From contig JARGFZ010000008.1 of the NCBI GenBank assembly GCA_029210965.1, positions 34,435 through 98,434 on the forward strand: 64,000 bases of DNA, in the 5' to 3' direction. A program made the position numbers and the translations under genes. Below the pieces are notes generated by a model. It worked only from the letters and a program-made list of their open reading frames with translations, did not search any database and was not told the origin of the DNA. Shown one piece after another: positions 49,987 to 59,270 of this stretch. How positions within the stretch are numbered: the first letter of the stretch is position 1; the number at the start of each line of letters is the position of its first letter. The stretch is from a bacterium (GTDB lineage: Bacteria; BMS3Abin14).

Positions 49987-50403
49987 TCAGGTAGTGAAGA
50001 CTTTGGAGAGGATGTGCCTGGTACCGTTGGAGATATCCATGCGGCTTACTGCCTCCCGGTCAGCCCATGCAATTTCGGAGACCTCTCCCTCATTGGGTGT
50101 CAGATCACCGCTTTTTGGAGATGCGAGATAATAGAGGATCACAAAGTGCACCGCATGCTCATCTGAGGGAACGATCTCATATATATCAATGAGCCCCTCT
50201 ACATGAATTTCCAGACCAACCTCTTCCCAGACCTCCCTTTTGAGGGCAGATGTTATAGGTTCCCCCAGGTCGACCTTGCCGCCAGGCATGACCCATTTAC
50301 CCAGATAGGGGGGGATCGCCCTTTTGGTGAGGAGGACGTTGCCTTCGTCGTTTTTGACGACGGCTACAACCGCTGTCCGAACTGCCTTTTTCCTATATCT
50401 CAT
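49987..50403 (-). CDS. Nudix hydrolase
   Basis: This 138-aa pyrophosphohydrolase has a complete Nudix box, G42-x5-E48-x7-R56-E57-x-x-E60-E61-x-G63, in GGKVDLGEPITSAL...REVWEEVGL. The N-terminus AVRTAVVAVVKNDEGNVLLTKR and the later VHFVILYYLA strands fit a single Nudix fold (MutT/ADP-ribose type). The specific substrate cannot be read from sequence. It pairs tightly with the nitrilase-like gene. Confidence 0.92.
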   Translation of the reverse strand: MRYRKKAVRTAVVAVVKNDEGNVLLTKRAIPPYLGKWVMPGGKVDLGEPITSALKREVWEEVGLEIHVEGLIDIYEIVPSDEHAVHFVILYYLASPKSGDLTPNEGEVSEIAWADREAVSRMDISNGTRHILSKVFTT

Positions 50404-50722
50404 AATTGTTGGGTTTTGTGCGGCATGCGATAACGGGGCATTTGCTGCGTTATCGGGGTTTGGTGATCCTCGACGTATGTTCCATATACGCCTCCGGTCT
50501 CCTCACCCCTCTGGCCTTGCACCTGCCCCATTCTCCCATGCCTTAAAAGCACACAACTCCTCCGGTTTCCTCAGTCACGCCATCGGCGTGATGGCCTTGC
50601 ATCCCCTCGACCTTGCTCAGGGCCTGAGCCTGTCAAACGGCTAACCCCTTCTTGAAAGCCTTGTAAAAAAGAAAGGATGAATAGGGAATGAGGGAGAGTG
50701 AAGATGAACTCCCGTTTTCGAT

Positions 50723-50750
50723 ATTCCACCTTCCACATTCCACCTTCTTC
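50723..50750 (+). repeat. Tandem heptamer array, 4 units
   Basis: Units read ATTCCAC, CTTCCAC, ATTCCAC, CTTCTTC. A similar ATTCCAC-type tract lies at about 38831. Confidence 0.75.
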
Positions 50751-50769
50751 CTTCGCTCTCCCGGTACTC

Positions 50770-50804
50770 CTCTACACTCTACACTATACACTCTACACCC
50801 TACA
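50770..50804 (+). repeat. Tandem heptamer array, 5 units
   Basis: Units read CTCTACA, CTCTACA, CTATACA, CTCTACA, CCCTACA, just before the argG stop. Confidence 0.85.
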
Positions 50805-50812
50805 TTCTGGGT

Positions 50813-52036
50813 TTACGATTTCTTCCGCTTTTTCAATGCATTAATTCGCAGTCTCAAGGCGTTGACCCTGATGAAGCCGGTGGAGTCGGCCTGGTCGAAA
50901 ACCGTCTCCTCCTCGAAGGTCGCGAAATCGGGCACATACAGGGAGACAGCCTCCGGGGCCTTTCTTCCCGCTACACTGCAATGGCCCTTGAACAGCTTTA
51001 TCCTGGCAGTACCGGTCACTCCGGTCTGGGTCTCGTCGATACACTTTCTGAGCCAGTCCATCTCCGGGGAGAACCAGTACCCGTTGTAAATGAGTTCCGA
51101 GAATTTCGGAACGAGGGAGTCCCTCAAGTGCATGACTTCCCTGTCCATGGTGAGAGACTCCACCGCCCTGTGAGCCATGTGCAGGATGGTGCCGCCTGGA
51201 GTCTCATATACCCCTCTGGACTTCATGCCGATATATCTATTCTCAACAAGGTCGATGCGGCCCACGCCGTGGCGTCCGCCTAATTCATTAACTCGTTTCA
51301 ACAGTGCTGCAGGTGAGAGGATGTCGCCATCCACCGCTACAGGTGTCCCATCTTCAAAATCGATGGTGACATATTCAGGCTTATCGGGGGCATCCTCTGG
51401 CGCCACCGAAAGTGTGAACATGGATTCGTGCGGTTCCATCCAGGGATCTTCCAGGATCCCCCCCTCGTAGCTGATGTGAAGCAGGTTGCGGTCGCTACTG
51501 TAAGGTTTGTCTTTCGTCACCGGAATGGGGATATCGTGTTTTTTGGCGAAATCGATGAGGGCAGACCTGCTTCCGAGGTCCCACTCTCTCCAGGGAGCGA
51601 TCACCGTTACACCAGGCATGAGGGTGTGGTACGCCAGTTCAAAACGGACCTGGTCATTCCCTTTCCCGGTAGCGCCATGGGATACAGCATCGGCTCCCAC
51701 TCGCCTGGCCACTTCGATCTGGGCTTTGGCGATGATGGGACGGGCGATACTTGTGCCCAACAGATAATAACCTTCATAAATGGCGTTGCCTCGAAGTGCC
51801 GGGAACACGAAATCCCTGACGAACTCCTCCTGGACATCCTCGATGTACACTTCGCTGGCTCCAGTTTTCAAGGCCTTCTCCCGGATGCCTTTCATCTCAT
51901 TTCCAAGACCCAGGTCGGCTGCAAAAGCGATCACCTCGCATTTATAGACCTCTTTGAGCCAGGTGAGGATCACGGAGGTGTCTAATCCGCCCGAATAGGC
52001 TAGTACTACTTTGTTTACTGAGGGTCTTGTGTTCAT
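50813..52036 (-). CDS. argG: Argininosuccinate synthase
   Basis: This 407-aa enzyme couples citrulline and aspartate with [19 protein letters not shown] (PP-loop), [34 protein letters not shown], the [15 protein letters not shown] segment and [15 protein letters not shown] region ([23 protein letters not shown]) are diagnostic. The start ATG is at 52036. A repeat-filled gap of 463 bases separates it from argF. Confidence 0.97.
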   Translation of the reverse strand: MNTRPSVNKVVLAYSGGLDTSVILTWLKEVYKCEVIAFAADLGLGNEMKGIREKALKTGASEVYIEDVQEEFVRDFVFPALRGNAIYEGYYLLGTSIARPIIAKAQIEVARRVGADAVSHGATGKGNDQVRFELAYHTLMPGVTVIAPWREWDLGSRSALIDFAKKHDIPIPVTKDKPYSSDRNLLHISYEGGILEDPWMEPHESMFTLSVAPEDAPDKPEYVTIDFEDGTPVAVDGDILSPAALLKRVNELGGRHGVGRIDLVENRYIGMKSRGVYETPGGTILHMAHRAVESLTMDREVMHLRDSLVPKFSELIYNGYWFSPEMDWLRKCIDETQTGVTGTARIKLFKGHCSVAGRKAPEAVSLYVPDFATFEEETVFDQADSTGFIRVNALRLRINALKKRKKS

Positions 52037-52499
52037 TTTATCTCCTTACATTTTGGGTTTTATGCGGCACGCGGTAACGGCCCTTCTGCTACGTTCTCAG
52101 TCGTCGGTAATCCTCAACGTATGTTCCATATACGCTTCCGGTTACCTCCTCCTTGTGGCCTTGCATCTGGACCATTCTCACGTGTCTTGTAACGCGTACT
52201 TTCGCCTCCGGTCAGATCCTCGATCGAGCCTCGTATTTGGCGCACTCTTGAAAGCCTTAAAACTTATAGTCTGTCATCGGCAATCCTCATCCCGCCATTG
52301 GCGGGACTCCGGTTCCCTCGTCAGTCGAGCCTTGTATCTGATGTACCCGTCAAAGCCTTGAAAAAGAAGAAGGATGAATAGGGGCGCCCTTCGACGCACT
52401 TGTGTTTGCTCAGGGTCCCGAGCCTTGTCGAGGGAGAGGAAGTGTGAAGAAGAGCTCTTTTTGTTTTCATTCCTCATTCCTCCTTCTTCCTTCACTATT
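52037..52499. repeat. argG-argF gap with family C repeat C4 (two modules)
   Basis: Module one (about 52070-52260) has CTACGTTCTCAGTCG, CGTATGTTCCATATACG (52118-52134), GCTTCCGGTTACCTCC and TTGAAAGCCTT. Module two (about 52274-52360) has CATCGGCAATCCTCATCCCG, a CCCGCCATTGGCGGG hairpin and GGTTCCCTCGTCAGTCGAGC, as at 3173-3230. A CCCGAGCCTTGTCGAGGG element follows at about 52416. No gene. Confidence 0.75.
52469..52496 (+). repeat. Tandem heptamer array, 4 units
   Basis: Units read CATTCCT, CATTCCT, CCTTCTT, CCTTCAC; pyrimidine-rich, ending 3 bases from the argF stop region. Confidence 0.7.
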
Positions 52500-53420
52500 C
52501 TATTTTAACAGCCATTCGAGAAGCGCTTTCTGCGTGTGCAGCCTGTTCTCTGCCTGGTCGCAAATAGTGCTTTGGGGGTGATCGATCAACTCTTCTGTTA
52601 TCTCCTCGCCGCGGTGTGCCGGAAGGCAATGGAGGATCTTTGCGCCAGGGTCAGCATCGTTGAGCCTGGCGGTGTTCAGCTGGTAGGCAGCAAGGTCTTT
52701 TCGTCGTTTCTTGGACTCTTCCTCCTGCCCCATGCTGGTCCACACATCGGTGTAAAGGAAGTGGGCGCCGCGACACGCTTCCTCGGGATCCCTGACAAGC
52801 TGCACCGATCCGCCCGCTATGCCGGACCGCCTGATACCCTCTGCGAGGAAATGCGGATCCGGGTCATACCCTTGGGGACATGCCAGTTTCAGGTGGATCC
52901 CTGTCATGGAGCACCCGATGATCAGACTGTTGGCGACATTATTCCCATCACCCAGGTATACGACCCTGGTACCCTCAAGGGTGTCAGAGTTTTCCTTGAT
53001 TGTCTGCAGATCGGCGAGGGTCTGGCATGGATGGGTCAGATCGGTCAGGGCGTTAATGACCGGAATGCTCCCTTCCCGTGCCAGAGTCTCCACAGTTTCC
53101 TGAGAATAGGTCCGTACGACCAGAGCGGACAGATACCGGGAAAGGACCTTGGCGGTATCACTCAGGGGTTCCCCCCGGGAGAGGTGCACATCCCTGGGGC
53201 TGAGGAAAATTGACTGTCCACCCAACTGGTAGATCCCTACCTCGAAGGAAACGCGGGTTCGGGTAGAGGCTTTCTCGAACAGGATGCCCACACTTTTGCC
53301 TTTAAGTGGGCGCTCGTTCAAGGCTGTGCCAGATCTTTTCATCTCAACAGACCGATCAAGGAGCATCTTCAACTCCTTGGGCTCAAGGTCCAGGAGAGTT
53401 ATAAAGTCTCTCTTTTTCAA
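52500..53420 (-). CDS. argF: Ornithine carbamoyltransferase
   Basis: This 306-aa transferase makes citrulline. FEKASTRTRVSFEVGIYQLGG (carbamoyl-phosphate STRTR motif), VNALTDLTHPCQTLADLQTI (HPCQ), YLGDGNNVANSLI and ILHCLPAHRGEEITEE (HCLP) are complete. It lies 4 bases after argD on the same strand, so argB-argD-argF are tightly packed. Confidence 0.97.
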   Translation of the reverse strand: MKKRDFITLLDLEPKELKMLLDRSVEMKRSGTALNERPLKGKSVGILFEKASTRTRVSFEVGIYQLGGQSIFLSPRDVHLSRGEPLSDTAKVLSRYLSALVVRTYSQETVETLAREGSIPVINALTDLTHPCQTLADLQTIKENSDTLEGTRVVYLGDGNNVANSLIIGCSMTGIHLKLACPQGYDPDPHFLAEGIRRSGIAGGSVQLVRDPEEACRGAHFLYTDVWTSMGQEEESKKRRKDLAAYQLNTARLNDADPGAKILHCLPAHRGEEITEELIDHPQSTICDQAENRLHTQKALLEWLLK

Positions 53421-53424
53421 ATGT

Positions 53425-54636
53425 TCAACCTTCGCTTTCCGTAAGAATTTCGTCCAGTGCGGTGAGAATACTGTCCACCTCGACCGTAGTGATATTCAGG
53501 GGAGGGGTGAACCGCAGGGTTTTATCAGCCACAGTGGTCACAAGAAACCCTCTTTTCATAAGGGCCTGCACAAAGGGAGCAGCAGGCTCTGAAAGTTCCA
53601 TACCCAGGAGCAGCCCGAGACCTCTCACGTCCTTAACCTGTATGTGCTTTTCACCCAGCTTCATCAGTCCTGCTCTCAACCGCTGGCCTACTTCCGCGGC
53701 TTTTCGGGGCAGGTCCTCCGCCTCCAGGATATTGAGGGTGGCAAGGGCTGCAGCGCAGGCAAGGGGGTTCCCGCCGAAGGTGCTTCCGTGGGTCCCTGGT
53801 CCCAACGAGGCGGCCAGGTCGCTGGTAGACAGGACAGCGCCTATGGGGAATCCGTTGGCAAGGCCCTTGGCAAGAGTCATGACATCGGGCTCGATCCCGA
53901 GGACCTGGTGAGCGAATAGGGCGCCGCACCTGCCCATGCCGGTCTGAACCTCATCCAGCATGAAGAGGACATCGTGCTCCTTGCACAGATCTGCGGCTTT
54001 CTTAAGGAAGTCCCGGTCCATGGGATATACTCCCCCTTCACCCTGGACCGGTTCGATGAACAGCGCGCATGCCTTTGGGAAATGACTTTTAAGCCCTTCG
54101 ATGTCTCCCGGCGCGATATGTACGAACCCCTCAGGGTAGGGCGCGAAAGCCTCCAGGTGATGCCTGGGGTCAGTGGCGCTGAGCGCTTTCATCGTCCGAC
54201 CGTGAAAAGCTCCGAAAATGCTGATAACCAGGTTTCGTCCCGCACCATACTTGTCGAAAGACCTTTTTCGGGCCAGTTTGATCGCCGTTTCGGATGCTTC
54301 GGCACCGCTATTACAGAAAAAGACCCTGTCGAGGGATGTCAGGGATGTCAGTCTTTCGGCAAGGATCGCCTGGACATCGCTGTAGTACCAGTTGGATATA
54401 TGGATCAGGCGGCCGGCCTGATTAACAATGGCTCTGGTGATCCCGGGGTGACAATGCCCCAGGTTGCAGGTCGCTATGCCGGCTACGAAATCGACATATT
54501 CGTTTCCCTCCGTGTCACGCAGCCGTGCACCTCTGCCGCTTGTGAAAACGATGGGAAACTGTCGGTAGTTCGGGAAAAGGGCGCCGTTTACCGCGTCGAT
54601 ATATTCCTGACTGCTCTTACCGTATACTCCTGTCAA
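53425..54636 (-). CDS. argD: Acetylornithine aminotransferase
   Basis: This 403-aa class III PLP aminotransferase acts in arginine synthesis. [81 protein letters not shown] (Asp) and [16 protein letters not shown] (PLP lysine) are present. Such enzymes often also act on succinyl-diaminopimelate; with DapL present that role is less needed. It overlaps argB by 4 bases. Confidence 0.95.
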   Translation of the reverse strand: MTGVYGKSSQEYIDAVNGALFPNYRQFPIVFTSGRGARLRDTEGNEYVDFVAGIATCNLGHCHPGITRAIVNQAGRLIHISNWYYSDVQAILAERLTSLTSLDRVFFCNSGAEASETAIKLARKRSFDKYGAGRNLVISIFGAFHGRTMKALSATDPRHHLEAFAPYPEGFVHIAPGDIEGLKSHFPKACALFIEPVQGEGGVYPMDRDFLKKAADLCKEHDVLFMLDEVQTGMGRCGALFAHQVLGIEPDVMTLAKGLANGFPIGAVLSTSDLAASLGPGTHGSTFGGNPLACAAALATLNILEAEDLPRKAAEVGQRLRAGLMKLGEKHIQVKDVRGLGLLLGMELSEPAAPFVQALMKRGFLVTTVADKTLRFTPPLNITTVEVDSILTALDEILTESEG

Positions 54637-55514
54637 GGTACTATCTCCGTTCCTACGCCTGTTTGAGTAAAGATCTCAAGCAGGACGGCATGGTTGACCC
54701 TGCCGTCCACAATATGTACTTTTGACACACCTCCCTCGAGAGATGAAAGGGCGGCCTCGACTTTGGGGATCATGCCTCCGTGGATGACCCCCGATGCAAC
54801 CATCAGGTCGAGAGCCTTCCTGTCCAGGGATGAGATCAGTTCGCCTTTCTCATCGGCGATTCCAGGGACATCAGTCATGAGCAGCAATTTTTTGGCTTTC
54901 AGGGCCGTGGCAATTGCCCCAGCCACGGAGTCAGCGTTGATGTTGTAAGTGTTCCCTTCTGCATCCACTCCCACTGGTGCAATTACCGGGATGAAGTTCC
55001 CTTCATCCAGACGATGGATGATCTCAGGATGGACAGAAGTAATCCGCCCCACCTTTCCCGGGTCTATGATCTCGGGCGGACCATCCCCTTGCGAAGCCTC
55101 CTGGATGAGAAGCTTCTCAGCGAAAAAAAGGCCTCCATCCTTGCCGGTCAGTCCTACGGCCTTTCCTCCATGTTTCTGTATAAGGGTGACGATCTCCTTA
55201 TTCACCTTTCCACCCAGGACCATCTCCACCACATCCATGGTCTCATCATCGGTGAACCTGTGACCGTGCACGAATCTGGTTTTCAGACCCATTCGTTCAA
55301 GGGTCTTCCCTATCTGGGGACCTCCACCGTGGACCACGACAGGTTTGATGCCGACATAACGGAGCAGGATGATGTCCCTGGCGAAATTGGAGCGGAGGGT
55401 TTCGCTGACCATGGCGCTGCCGCCGTATTTTATGACGATGGTTTTGCCTGCAAACTCCCTGATATAGGGCAGGGATTCTAACAAAATGTCGGCCTTTTTT
55501 ATGAGTTCCTTCAT
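54633..55514 (-). CDS. argB: N-acetylglutamate kinase
   Basis: This 293-aa amino-acid kinase performs the second step of arginine synthesis. [58 protein letters not shown] and [29 protein letters not shown] are typical. The length and N-terminal helix suggest the arginine-sensitive hexameric type. ATG 55514 overlaps the upstream regulator stop. Confidence 0.97.
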   Translation of the reverse strand: MKELIKKADILLESLPYIREFAGKTIVIKYGGSAMVSETLRSNFARDIILLRYVGIKPVVVHGGGPQIGKTLERMGLKTRFVHGHRFTDDETMDVVEMVLGGKVNKEIVTLIQKHGGKAVGLTGKDGGLFFAEKLLIQEASQGDGPPEIIDPGKVGRITSVHPEIIHRLDEGNFIPVIAPVGVDAEGNTYNINADSVAGAIATALKAKKLLLMTDVPGIADEKGELISSLDRKALDLMVASGVIHGGMIPKVEAALSSLEGGVSKVHIVDGRVNHAVLLEIFTQTGVGTEIVP

Positions 55515-57052
55515 GTCGCCACCTTGCTCTTTAACCAGTTGAGCTCTTTTACTTTCTGCCGGACCTCTGCGTTGGCATCTTCGAGCTGCTTGTTCGTTTC
55601 GACGACCTCATCAATACTCTTGATCAGGTTCTGATAGAGCCAGGCCTGCTTGATGGCCATGGAAGCCGGAGGAGAGACGGCTTCCAGGATCTCCCTGTCC
55701 CAGTCATCGAAAGGCAGGTTCTCCTGCTTATTGTAAACTGCAAGAAGGCCCAATACCGTATCGCCGGAAAGGAGGGGCGTTACTGCGATGTTCCCGGGAG
55801 TAATCCCCGCGGGAAAGTCCGCAGCCATGTCGACACCGCTGTCTTCGCCCGTTGTATTCCTGATAACGGCATGTCCTTCCTGCAGGACGGAGAAAAAGAC
55901 ACCGTTTCCTACCAGAACCGGACTGTCGGGTTTCCTCACGTGATCCTCGGGAGCGACATGCTCGATGAGTATTTTCTGGCCGCCCGGGTCGGAGAAGGCA
56001 AGTATGCCGCAGGTGGCCCTCAGCCCAATCATGACTTTTTCGAGAAGCGACTTGTAGATCTGGCCCGGGTCTATTGAAGAGACGAGGGTTTCGACGATCC
56101 CGTTAATGAACCGAAGCTTGAGTTTTTCCCTCTCCGTCCTCTTCATCATGAACACGTTGGCTACAGCCATGGACATCTGATTGGCGAAAGTGTTGAGTAT
56201 GGCCAGGTCTCCCTCGGTAAACGGCTTTTTGTTTCGTTTGTCGTTGGCTGAGATCACGCCGATCACCTTCCTCCCACAGAGGAGGGGGGTCACAATAAAT
56301 GACGAGGATTCGTATTGCCTGGTGAACTCATTAGTCAGGTCCTTGGTGTCTCTGGCGGCGTCTGTAACCAGAAGTGCTACCCCTTCCCTGACAACCTGTC
56401 CCGCAACACCCTGGTCTATGAGCTGTCTTATGTTGGGGATCTTGCTGGGGAGGATCCAGTTGGATTTGGCCATGACAAGCTCCTTGCCGTCACGGCTCAG
56501 GAGCATCAATGAGACCTTTTTGGCGTCGAGGACCTCCGAGATGAGTTCGATGGATCTGCTCAAAAAGTCGCTTTCCTTTAAAACCTCTTCCGGAGGCAGG
56601 TCGTCATCCTCGATGTGGGTCAGTTCACTGGTCTGCTTTTCCAGCAGTTGAAGCCTGGATATCTGCTGGTCAATGGTTTCCTGCAGGTGTCTTTTTTCCA
56701 TAAGATGTCTCGTGACGACCAGGACATCCTCCACCTTGACAGGTTTGTTCAGGAACCATGCAGCCCCCCTGCTCAGGGCTCTCTGGGCTGCCTGCCGGTT
56801 TTCGTTCTCTATGAGCATGAGGACAGGGACTTTCGGCTGAAATTTCCGGATGGCGATTAGGGTGTCCAGACCGGACAGCCCCGTAAGCCTGTCAGCAAGG
56901 AAAATAACCCCGACATCCTCGTGGCTGCGGACTGCGGTGATCCCTTTCTGTCCATCAATGGTTTCCACGACCTCGAAGCCCTCGTTGGCGAGGATCCCCT
57001 TTAGGACCTGCCGGCTGGAAACGTCGTTGTCAATAATGATGGCCCGGTTCAT
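55511..57052 (-). CDS. Receiver-GAF-GAF regulator with an atypical receiver domain
   Basis: This 513-aa cytoplasmic protein has a receiver domain (1-120), a coiled-coil stretch (about 118-145), two GAF domains (about 165-305 and 320-470) and a C-terminal coiled coil. The acidic pocket (D8, D10) and NKP lysine (K102) remain, but the phospho-Asp position reads LADRLTG: alignment to the D-x-x-x-P-G pattern puts Ala53 there, with Asp54 shifted by one. The conserved Thr/Ser of strand 4 is replaced (LMLIEN). No DNA-binding, kinase or cyclase output domain is visible. The stop overlaps the argB ATG, so it is translationally coupled to arginine synthesis. Confidence 0.85.
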   Translation of the reverse strand: MNRAIIIDNDVSSRQVLKGILANEGFEVVETIDGQKGITAVRSHEDVGVIFLADRLTGLSGLDTLIAIRKFQPKVPVLMLIENENRQAAQRALSRGAAWFLNKPVKVEDVLVVTRHLMEKRHLQETIDQQISRLQLLEKQTSELTHIEDDDLPPEEVLKESDFLSRSIELISEVLDAKKVSLMLLSRDGKELVMAKSNWILPSKIPNIRQLIDQGVAGQVVREGVALLVTDAARDTKDLTNEFTRQYESSSFIVTPLLCGRKVIGVISANDKRNKKPFTEGDLAILNTFANQMSMAVANVFMMKRTEREKLKLRFINGIVETLVSSIDPGQIYKSLLEKVMIGLRATCGILAFSDPGGQKILIEHVAPEDHVRKPDSPVLVGNGVFFSVLQEGHAVIRNTTGEDSGVDMAADFPAGITPGNIAVTPLLSGDTVLGLLAVYNKQENLPFDDWDREILEAVSPPASMAIKQAWLYQNLIKSIDEVVETNKQLEDANAEVRQKVKELNWLKSKVAT

Positions 57053-57099
57053 GATCTTCCTCTCTCTCCATTTTGGGTCTTACCTTGATGTCCTCGTAT

Positions 57100-58449
57100 T
57101 TACAGAATATACCGGCTGAGATCATCATCCCCGACAATGTCTGCCAGCTTGCTCTGGACCGTACCCGAGTCGATAAGGATCTCTTTTTCCACAAGATCGG
57201 GAGCCTGGAATGAAATGTCCTCCAGGAGCTTTTCCATGATCGTATGCAGCCTGCGTGCCCCTATGTTCTCTGTTCTGGTATTAACTTCCTCAGCCATGTG
57301 TGCGATGGCTTCTACAGCATCAGCGGTAAAGGTCAGCTTGAGCCCCTCCGTCAGCAGGAGCTCAGTGTACTGTCTGATAAGCGCGTTCTCCGGTTGTGTC
57401 AAAATGAGGACAAAATCATCCCGTGTCAGAGGGTCGAGTTCCACACGTATGGGAAATCGGCCCTGCAGCTCCGGCAGGAGGTCCGATGGCTTGCTTCCAT
57501 GAAAAGCTCCGGCGGCGATGAAAAGGATGTGATCCGTTTTGATCATGCCGTGTTTTGTCGTAACTGTCGTTCCTTCAATTATGGGAAGCAGGTCTCTCTG
57601 CACCCCCTCACGGGAGACGTCAGGTCCCTGGCCCGCGTTACGACCGCTGATCTTGTCTATTTCATCTAAAAAAACGATCCCGCTTTGTTCTACTTTAGTA
57701 ATAGCCTCAACCGTTACATTGTCCATGTCGATGAGTTTGGCTGCCTCCTCCTGGGTCAGGATCTCCAGGGCTTCGGGGAGTTGCACCTTGCGAATTTTTT
57801 TCCTCCCGGGGAACAGGTTACCCATCATATCCTTCAGGTTTATATCCATCCCTTCGGTTCCCGGGGAGTTGAAGATCTCTACCAACGGTGTGGTCCGCTC
57901 CTCAACCTGGATCTCGACCTCTCTCTCGTTCAAATCTTCATTGCGCAGCATTCGGCGCAGTTTTTCCCTGGTCTCCACACTGGGCGAGGGTTCAATAATT
58001 GTCTCCGATCCCTGTGTACGGGCAGTGTTCCCCGGCAAAAGCAGATCCAGTATCCTCTCTTCGGCCAGCACTTCGGCCCTCTCCATGACCGACACCATCT
58101 TTTCTTCCTTCAGCATCTTGATGGCCAGTTCCACGAGGTCGCGGACAATAGATTCTACATCGCGGCCCACGTATCCCACCTCGGTGAATTTGGTTGCTTC
58201 CACCTTGAGAAAAGGTGAGTCTGCCAGGGATGCCAGGCGTCTGGCGATCTCTGTTTTCCCGACTCCCGTGGGCCCCATCATAATAATGTTCTTCGGTGCG
58301 ATCTCGTCCTTCAGTTCCTTAGGGACCTGTTGTCGCCGCCATCGGTTCCTCAGAGCGATGGCAACACACCGTTTAGCCTGGTCCTGACCGATAATGAAAC
58401 GATCAAGGCTGTCAACGATCTCGCGTGGTGTAAAGTTTTTCTGAGTCAT
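57100..58449 (-). CDS. hslU: ATP-dependent protease ATPase subunit HslU
   Basis: This 449-aa AAA+ unfoldase feeds HslV. It has [16 protein letters not shown], Walker [10 protein letters not shown] (59-67), [19 protein letters not shown], the I-domain, Walker [11 protein letters not shown] and [18 protein letters not shown] near the C-terminus. The C-terminus LSRYIL matches the HslV-docking tail. Repeat A5 separates it from hslV although the two are normally adjacent. Confidence 0.97.
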   Translation of the reverse strand: MTQKNFTPREIVDSLDRFIIGQDQAKRCVAIALRNRWRRQQVPKELKDEIAPKNIIMMGPTGVGKTEIARRLASLADSPFLKVEATKFTEVGYVGRDVESIVRDLVELAIKMLKEEKMVSVMERAEVLAEERILDLLLPGNTARTQGSETIIEPSPSVETREKLRRMLRNEDLNEREVEIQVEERTTPLVEIFNSPGTEGMDINLKDMMGNLFPGRKKIRKVQLPEALEILTQEEAAKLIDMDNVTVEAITKVEQSGIVFLDEIDKISGRNAGQGPDVSREGVQRDLLPIIEGTTVTTKHGMIKTDHILFIAAGAFHGSKPSDLLPELQGRFPIRVELDPLTRDDFVLILTQPENALIRQYTELLLTEGLKLTFTADAVEAIAHMAEEVNTRTENIGARRLHTIMEKLLEDISFQAPDLVEKEILIDSGTVQSKLADIVGDDDLSRYIL

Positions 58450-58482
58450 TGTTTATAATTCCAAATTCTAAACTTGATAGAG

Positions 58483-58622
58483 TCGCAAAAAGTCCAATCC
58501 GGGACTTTTCGCTCCACGGAAAGGGAAAAGCGTCGTTTTCCTTTTCCTTACAAATCAATGACTTACGGAGTGAGTCATTGATCCGGGCGCCCCGCGCGGG
58601 GCGCATTGATGACTTTTTGCTA
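58483..58622 (+). repeat. Family A multi-hairpin repeat, copy A5
   Basis: A complete 140-base copy: TCGCAAAAAGTC start, AAAAGTCC/GGGACTTTT hairpin, GGAAAGGGAAAA stem, AATCAATGACT/AGTCATTGAT stem, GCGCCCCGCGCGGGGCGC palindrome, GACTTTTTGC end. It lies within the hslV-hslU operon. Confidence 0.88.
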
Positions 58623-58646
58623 AGTCATCAAACTTTATTTGTGAAA

Positions 58647-58667
58647 TGTGAACGGTGAACCGTGAAC
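58647..58667 (+). repeat. Tandem heptamer array, 3 units
   Basis: Units read TGTGAAC, GGTGAAC, CGTGAAC, starting 25 bases after repeat A5. Confidence 0.75.
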
Positions 58668-58702
58668 AGGACTTCCTTCCCATTCACTTTTCACCAGACC
58701 TT

Positions 58703-58737
58703 CTCTGCACTTTGCACTTTGCACTCTACACTCTGCA
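58703..58737 (+). repeat. Tandem heptamer array, 5 units
   Basis: Units read CTCTGCA, CTTTGCA, CTTTGCA, CTCTACA, CTCTGCA, ending 5 bases before the hslV stop. It is related to arrays at 38885 and 50770. Confidence 0.85.
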
Positions 58738-58742
58738 CTGAC

Positions 58743-59270
58743 TTATTCCAGTTCCATCACAGTGATCTCTTCATTCGTGTATATGCATATTCTGGCTGCT
58801 ATGGTCAGAGCTTCATGGACCACCTCAGCTGCCCCGAGATTTGAGTGGTCAAGAAGTGCCTGGGCAGCCGCACTGGCGTAAGGCCCTCCTGAGCCGATGG
58901 CCAGCACTCCCCCCTCTGGTTCCAGAACGTCCCCTGTCCCGCTGATAAGGAAGAGGCCGTCACTGTCGGCCACAGTCATGAGCGCTTCCAGTCTGCGGAG
59001 AACCCGATCGGTTCTCCAGTCCTTGGCCAGTTCCACCGCAGCCCGGGACAGGTTCCCCTGATGCTGGTCCAGCTTCTTTTCAAACCGCTCAAAAAGGGTG
59101 AAGGCATCTGCCGTGGATCCTGCGAACCCGGCAAGTACTTTCCCCTGGTATAGTCTTCGCACCTTTTTAGCCGTATGTTTGATAACTGTATCGCCGATTG
59201 TGACCTGGCCGTCTCCGCCCATGGCCACTTTGCCATCTCGTCTGACCGCCAGTACGGTGGTACCTCTCAT
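58743..59270 (-). CDS. hslV: ATP-dependent protease peptidase subunit HslV
   Basis: This 175-aa threonine protease is the proteolytic core of HslUV. The mature N-terminus would be [11 protein letters not shown] after removal of MRG, giving the catalytic Thr. [23 protein letters not shown] and [20 protein letters not shown] are standard. The start overlaps xerC by 4 bases: the classic xerC-hslV-hslU order. Confidence 0.97.
   Translation of the reverse strand: MRGTTVLAVRRDGKVAMGGDGQVTIGDTVIKHTAKKVRRLYQGKVLAGFAGSTADAFTLFERFEKKLDQHQGNLSRAAVELAKDWRTDRVLRRLEALMTVADSDGLFLISGTGDVLEPEGGVLAIGSGGPYASAAAQALLDHSNLGAAEVVHEALTIAARICIYTNEEITVMELE

Larger units (their letters stand above)
50404..50812. repeat. 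nudix-argG gap with family C repeat C3
   Basis: The gap contains CTGCGTTATCGGGGTTTGG, CGTATGTTCCATATACG (50474-50490), GCCTCCGGT, an inserted GTCACGCCATCGGCGTGA hairpin module (about 50573-50590), a CTCAGGGCCTGAGCCTGTC element near 50619, and TTGAAAGCCTTGTAAAA at about 50653. It is a longer version of C2. Pyrimidine-rich heptamer arrays follow. No gene is seen. Confidence 0.75.
58450..58742. other. hslU-hslV gap: repeat A5 and two heptamer arrays
   Basis: This 293-base insertion between two genes that encode one protease contains a full-length family A element and arrays at 58647-58667 and 58703-58737. No gene is visible. Confidence 0.75.

Noticed and set aside
57539..58387. Long Ser-rich frame antisense to hslU
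   Set aside because: Serine/isoleucine-rich composition is that of an antisense shadow of a conserved AAA+ gene.
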